Program-made: the position numbers and the translations under genes
The notes under the pieces: model-generated
Told to the model about the DNA's origin: nothing
What the model saw: the letters and a program-made list of their open reading frames with translations, nothing else
Database searches by the model: none
NCBI GenBank assembly: GCA_017419325.1
Contig: JAFOLN010000258.1
Location: 1-6,046, forward strand
DNA: 6,046 bases
Source of the DNA: Clostridia bacterium
GTDB taxonomy: Bacteria; Bacillota; Clostridia; Oscillospirales; RGIG577
Direction: 5' to 3'
Shown: one piece after another, positions 4,916 through 6,046 of the stretch
Layout: each line of letters opens with the position of its first letter
Numbering within the stretch: the stretch's first letter is position 1

Positions 4916-5310
4916 ACCTGGGTTATAACGGGGATGTTTCCCCTCTCCTTCTGCTTTTTGCTGTAGCGCATGGTGATGAGCACCTCTACCGCGGCTATGG
5001 CTATGCCCAAAACGGCGCACAGCGCCTCGTTCCATCCGAAAAGGTAATAGCCCACGGCGTAGCCCGCGAAAAACAGCAGTATGGGCAGCATATATACGAT
5101 AAAGGCGCGGCGCACTATGATGCCGTCGCCCTCAAGGGCCACGAAATCGCCCACGGAGGCGCGGGCGTCGTTTCGCGCGATTATCGTCGTTTCTCCCCCG
5201 CCGCATCCGGCGCACTGGCTGCAGTTGTGGCCGCATGCGCCCTCTCTTACTATTTTTACTCCCGCGTAATCGCCGTCCAGCGATACCACAAGTCCTTCGT
5301 TATATAACAC
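4909..5310 (-). CDS. RseC/MucC-family (SoxR-reducing system) membrane protein
   Basis: This 133-residue protein has the family layout. A soluble N-terminal domain carries four cysteines (C26, C30, C33, C36, spaced C-x3-C-x2-C-x2-C and followed by GGG). Two membrane segments follow at about 70-91 and 95-114, then a basic cytoplasmic tail (MRYSKKQKER). RseC proteins are linked to redox control (SoxR reduction with the Rsx/Rnf complex in proteobacteria, sigma-E modulation in E. coli). In Firmicutes the role is not established, and no rnf/rsx gene is in view. The start is a GTG at 5310, supported by GGAGGG at 5323-5318 and a 7-base gap. An overlapping ATG at 5317 is in another frame and soon stops. 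The gene begins 3 bases after the FAD-protein stop, so they are probably cotranscribed. Its own stop overlaps that of the convergent TatD-like gene. Confidence 0.85.
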   Translation of the reverse strand: MLYNEGLVVSLDGDYAGVKIVREGACGHNCSQCAGCGGGETTIIARNDARASVGDFVALEGDGIIVRRAFIVYMLPILLFFAGYAVGYYLFGWNEALCAVLGIAIAAVEVLITMRYSKKQKERGNIPVITQVL

Positions 5311-5313
5311 AGT

Positions 5314-6046
5314 TCATCCCTCCATATTTTTAAGGATCTCCATTGCGGTGTTCACTCCGTCCACCGCCGCGCTCATTATGCCTCCGGCATATCCCGCGCC
5401 TTCTCCGCAGGGGTAAAGCCCCCGTGCGTCGGGAGACTGGCGCGTTTCGTCTCTTAATATCCGCACCGGCGCGCTGGTGCGCGTTTCAACGCCCGTGATT
5501 ACCGCGTAAGGCGCGCAAAATCCCGAAAGCTTTCTGTCAAAGGCTAAAAGTCCCCGCTTTAAAAACACGTCTATGTGCTTTGGGAAAAGCGGCGATATAT
5601 CCGCCTCCCGCGTTTTAAACCGTATCGACGGCATAACGCGGATAAACTCCCCCGTTCCCGTTTTCATATACGTTCCGAGCGTCGACACGGGCGCGTTCCC
5701 TCCGGCAAGCGCGTATGCGCTCCGTTCAAGCTTTCTTTGGAACTCCACCCCGGAAAGCACACCTCCGCCGAAATCCTGTGCAGACACGGACGCTACAACC
5801 GCGCTGTTGGAGTTTACGCCGTCGCGGGCGTGGCGGCTCATGCCGTTTACCGCGAAGCCCCCCTCCTCCGATGAGGCGGCTACCACCTCGCCTCCGGGGC
5901 ACATGCAGAACGTATATACGCCTCTTTCGCCTTCTCTGTAGGAAAGCTGGTACTCGGCACTCTTTAAGTTTTTATGTCTCGCGAAACGGCCGTACATGGC
6001 CGCGTCAATATCCTCTCTCAAATGCTCTATGCGAAAGCCCACGGAA
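5314..6046 (-). CDS. FAD-dependent protein of COG2509 type, C-terminal part (5' end outside window)
   Basis: About 244 C-terminal residues are present, and the frame is open to the right edge. The GTG at 6042 is not a true start: the sequence S-V-G-F-R-I-E-H there matches the internal S-x-G-x-R-I-E-H element I recall from this family. Other signatures are TFCMCPGGEVV, NGMS followed by SRHARDGVNSNSA, GVETRTSAPVRI and, near the end, GLYPCGEGAGYAGGI with SAAVDG, the C-terminal FAD-contacting region. The N-terminal Rossmann nucleotide-binding region should lie beyond base 6046. These proteins are annotated as NAD(P)/FAD-dependent oxidoreductases or dehydrogenases. No substrate is firmly known to me. 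The pairing with an RseC-like redox protein 3 bases downstream suggests an oxidation-reduction role, which is inference. Any promoter is outside the window. Confidence 0.88.
   Translation of the reverse strand, partial: SVGFRIEHLREDIDAAMYGRFARHKNLKSAEYQLSYREGERGVYTFCMCPGGEVVAASSEEGGFAVNGMSRHARDGVNSNSAVVASVSAQDFGGGVLSGVEFQRKLERSAYALAGGNAPVSTLGTYMKTGTGEFIRVMPSIRFKTREADISPLFPKHIDVFLKRGLLAFDRKLSGFCAPYAVITGVETRTSAPVRILRDETRQSPDARGLYPCGEGAGYAGGIMSAAVDGVNTAMEILKNMEG
5316..5323 (-). promoter_or_regulatory. Ribosome binding site that fixes the GTG start of the RseC-like gene
   Basis: GGAGGGAT on the minus strand lies in the last codons of the upstream FAD-protein gene, with GGAGGG ending 7 bases before the GTG at 5310. 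The first in-frame ATG is at residue 74, inside the first membrane segment and past the cysteine cluster, so GTG is the only sensible start. The overlap with the upstream gene's end indicates translational coupling. Confidence 0.7.

Noticed and set aside
4930..4943. GGGGA-TGTT-TCCCC hairpin as a terminator for either convergent operon
   Set aside because: The stem is only five pairs, neither strand shows a T-run immediately after it, and it lies within the RseC-like coding sequence.
4499..5035. Minus-strand open frame (178 codons) crossing the convergent junction
   Set aside because: It overlaps the TatD-like gene and the end of the RseC-like gene, and its composition is typical of a frame shadow.
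5314..6042. FAD protein starting at the GTG at 6042 as a complete gene
   Set aside because: The frame stays open to the window edge, the sequence there matches an internal family motif, and the N-terminal nucleotide-binding domain is missing, so the gene is cut by the window.

Overview
The window looks like chromosomal DNA from a fairly GC-rich, spore-forming Bacillota (Clostridia-type) bacterium. Three things point that way. A SpoIVFA-like/SpoIVFB-like pair sits directly upstream of a gene whose first residues resemble the TIGR03960 radical SAM family, a gene order I recall from clostridial genomes. Shine-Dalgarno sequences are strong GGAGG types, one of them GGAGGTGAT. Promoters are AT-rich islands in GC-rich coding DNA. 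Genes are tightly packed, and no stretch over about 155 bases lacks a gene. I see no mobile element, CRISPR array, tRNA or rRNA.

Layout. Left block, minus strand, read right to left from 1777: a membrane-anchored M23/LytM protein (SpoIVFA-like), then an M50 site-2-type membrane protease (SpoIVFB-like), then the first 18 codons of a probable B12-binding radical SAM protein that leaves the window at base 1. Positions 1778-1932 are a divergent promoter region. It carries a textbook sigma-A promoter (TTGACA, 17 bp, TATAAT) for the rightward genes and an AT-rich candidate promoter for the sporulation pair.

Centre block, plus strand, 1933-4912: folE, folP, a fused folB-folK, and a TatD-family metal-dependent hydrolase. 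Gaps are 1, 9 and 12 bases, and ribosome sites overlap or abut the preceding stop codons. FolE makes dihydroneopterin triphosphate. FolB and FolK, fused here, make 6-hydroxymethyl-dihydropterin pyrophosphate. FolP joins that to p-aminobenzoate. The phosphate-removal step between FolE and FolB has no recognised enzyme in the window; the TatD-like protein is an unassigned hydrolase at the end of this operon.

Right block, minus strand, 6046-4909: the C-terminal part of a COG2509-type FAD-dependent protein (start outside the window), followed 3 bases later by a small RseC/MucC-family membrane protein with a four-cysteine cluster and a GTG start. The stop codons of this gene and of the TatD-like gene overlap head-on in a shared TTTAAA, so the two operons converge with no spacer.

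This is mostly recognisable housekeeping and sporulation DNA; I do not see a clear new system. The points most worth a second look are the non-canonical active-site motifs in FolP, the TatD-like protein's subfamily and place in the folate operon, an apparently catalytically intact LytM domain in the SpoIVFA position, and the zero-spacer convergent junction.
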